A DNA stretch of 8,096 nt from STC-113 sp964618565 (GTDB lineage Bacteria; Patescibacteriota; Gracilibacteria; BD1-5; UBA2023), in the NCBI GenBank assembly GCA_964618565.1, contig CAZUBA010000049.1, forward strand, positions 1 through 8,096, read 5' to 3'. Shown here piece by piece: positions 7,101 to 8,096 of this stretch. Within the stretch, counting starts at the first letter, position 1. Each line of letters opens with the position of its first letter. Position numbers and translations under genes: made by a program. Below the pieces are notes generated by a model, which worked only from the letters and a program-made list of their open reading frames with translations, was not told the origin of the DNA and did not search any database.

Positions 7101-7906
7101 TTTGGTATTTTTGCTATATGTCTTAATAGAGGTTTTCATATGATGGGGAAGAAAGAAATTATTTTTGTAATTTGAAAATACAATGTATCATTAAGTAAAT
7201 CTTTTCATAGATTATAATAAAATCTGACCTTATTGTCAAATATATCATTCATTTCTTGAATTGAATTAGATAAATAATATTTATCATCATGAATTATATA
7301 TCAATCTATATCTCTTATCTTTTGAGAAATGTAGAAAGTAATTTTTCATGAGTATTTTTCTTGAAAAATATGTATATTTGAAAAGGCATCATGATAAAAT
7401 TTTATAAACTTTTTCCATGGGATTCTTCTATTATCATCATTTCATCTTAATAACGTATAAATCCAGGAGATGTATGGTTGTGTATGTATATAAAATACAT
7501 TAATTTTATATCATTTCCTTAATAGATGATCAATATTTCTATCTATAACATCCGTACTTGTGAAAGTTCAATCAAGAATAAAATTATATTCATTATGAGC
7601 ACAGACATCGAAAAGCTTCTCAAGAATTTTTATTGCACCCTTGGTATATTTATCTGCATAATTTCATTTATAATTTGGCATCCATGTTCTAATTTCATCA
7701 AGATCAAGAATATAATAAGCGGCTTTTTGGTCTTCAGTTAATAATCTATTAATAAATTCGGTTTTACCTGCTCATGGCGATCAAGCCATAAATATAGCTA
7801 TTTTTTCATCGGACTTTGCAAGATTCTTTTTTTTAAAAAAATCTCTTGCCAATCTATTTCTATTTTCTTTGGCCCAAGTATGTAATTTATCTTTTGTCCA
7901 TTTCAC
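7091..7906 (-). CDS. Zeta-toxin family P-loop kinase, UGA=Gly
   Basis: 271-aa protein of the zeta-toxin family. Known members phosphorylate UDP-N-acetylglucosamine and so block cell-wall synthesis, though many relatives have unknown targets. Seen: an N-terminal basic helix beginning VKWTKDKLHTWAKENRNR; IAIFMAGSPGAGKTEF with the Walker A loop at residues 42-49; LDLDEIRTW, with the Asp/Arg pair expected near the substrate; and an ILDGTF strand typical of the family. Eleven of 13 glycines are TGA. No ATG lies upstream of the P-loop in frame; the first plausible start is GTG 7906, with a TAA at 7934-7936 just upstream and no SD. Stop TAA at 7091. A small ORF overlaps its end. Without a proven antitoxin it could also be a housekeeping or phage-defence kinase. 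Confidence 0.85.
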
Positions 7907-7935
7907 AAATTCAAATTTAAATATATTATTTTGTT

Positions 7936-7941
7936 ATTATA
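7936..7941 (-). promoter_or_regulatory. -10 box (TATAAT) upstream of the zeta-toxin gene
   Basis: A perfect TATAAT on the minus strand, 30 bp before GTG 7906, which would give a leader of about 23 nt. The -35 region is only weakly matched (TTTATT-like). In AT-rich DNA such a box can occur by chance. Confidence 0.4.
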
Positions 7942-7954
7942 TAGAATTTAACTT

Positions 7955-8011
7955 TTAAATAAAATCTAAATGATGTATTAAAGTTCAATCATATCCAATT
8001 TTGCGATTCAT
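7955..8011 (-). CDS. Possible 18-codon ORF with good SD
   Basis: ATG 8011 is preceded by AAGGTG at a good distance. With TGA as Gly it encodes MNRKIGYDGTLIHHLDFI and stops at TAA 7955; in the standard code it would be only eight residues. It lies between the tRNA-like sequence and the toxin promoter. It could be a leader peptide, or the stump of a gene whose remainder was lost. No family is recognised. Confidence 0.25.
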
Positions 8012-8032
8012 TTGCTTCACCTTCTTTTTTAT

Positions 8033-8096
8033 TGGCTCCCACCGGCCCCGATTCGAACCAACGTGCCGACTGCTCGGCATAACAGCCACCATGCGG
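8033..8096 (-). tRNA. Partial tRNA-like sequence, possibly a degraded tRNA, running off the window
   Basis: Minus-strand features that look like a tRNA: the T-loop motif GGTTCGAATC, a possible D-arm GCAT-GGTGGCTGTT-ATGC, and a GGGAGCC-A end that could be the 3' acceptor strand without encoded CCA. It does not fold normally. The T-stem GTTGG would have to pair with CCGGT using wobbles, leaving a 12-nt loop with CGGGG as extra bases. The central hairpin TGCCGA-GCAG-TCGGCA is too short for an anticodon arm. The 5' acceptor strand is outside the window. I cannot assign an anticodon. It could be a pseudo-tRNA, a chimera of two tRNAs, or not a tRNA. Confidence 0.35.

Noticed and set aside
7526..7741. 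A 71-codon plus-strand ORF
   Set aside because: It is antisense to the conserved part of the zeta-toxin gene and has no family features.
8000..8096. A coding frame through the tRNA-like region into the toxin leader
   Set aside because: The frame stays open on the minus strand, but the T-loop and acceptor-like motifs and the lack of any family pattern make a tRNA-like origin more likely.

Overview
The window comes from a bacterium that reads UGA as glycine (genetic code 25). That points to Absconditabacteria (SR1) or Gracilibacteria in the Candidate Phyla Radiation. The evidence is internal: translated with TGA=Gly, long AT-rich frames resolve into full-length, recognisable proteins, and the recoded codons fall on near-invariant glycines (HLGH of TyrRS, DFDGT of a HAD phosphatase, RHGET of a histidine phosphatase, GSPGAGKT of a zeta-toxin P-loop). 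All of these genes end in TAA. Most lack a clear Shine-Dalgarno sequence. Under the standard code they would look like non-coding, shattered DNA.

Left block (+ strand, 107-5141): a canonical tyrosyl-tRNA synthetase (TyrS1), a group II PLP-dependent decarboxylase and an MtnX/SerB-like HAD phosphatase are packed with 5-6 bp gaps. After a 116-bp gap with a hairpin comes a second TyrRS-like protein of E. coli TyrS type (TyrS2). A strong intrinsic terminator follows. TyrS2 keeps the residues that bind the tyrosine phenol but has lost two of the three that bind its alpha-amino group. This makes the block the most interesting functional unit here: possibly a pathway that activates a tyrosine-like acid rather than ordinary tyrosine. 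That function is inference.

Middle (5142-6022, + strand): a promoter, a possible 17-codon leader ORF and a histidine-phosphatase (phosphoglycerate-mutase-like) gene.

Right block (6023-8096, mainly - strand): a zeta-toxin-type kinase gene overlaps a 40-53 aa downstream ORF (possible partner or antitoxin). A GAAA-loop terminator follows. Beyond it lies a GC-richer 142-codon gene that is written in the standard code: all 11 glycines are GGN, it stops at TGA, and it has a strong SD, a near-consensus promoter and a terminator directly after the TGA. This gene sits between two 72-79 bp direct repeats. The repeats carry the 3' end of the small ORF, as if an element had inserted there and duplicated the gene end. 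Upstream of the toxin are an 18-codon ORF with a good SD and an abnormal, partial tRNA-like sequence at the window edge.
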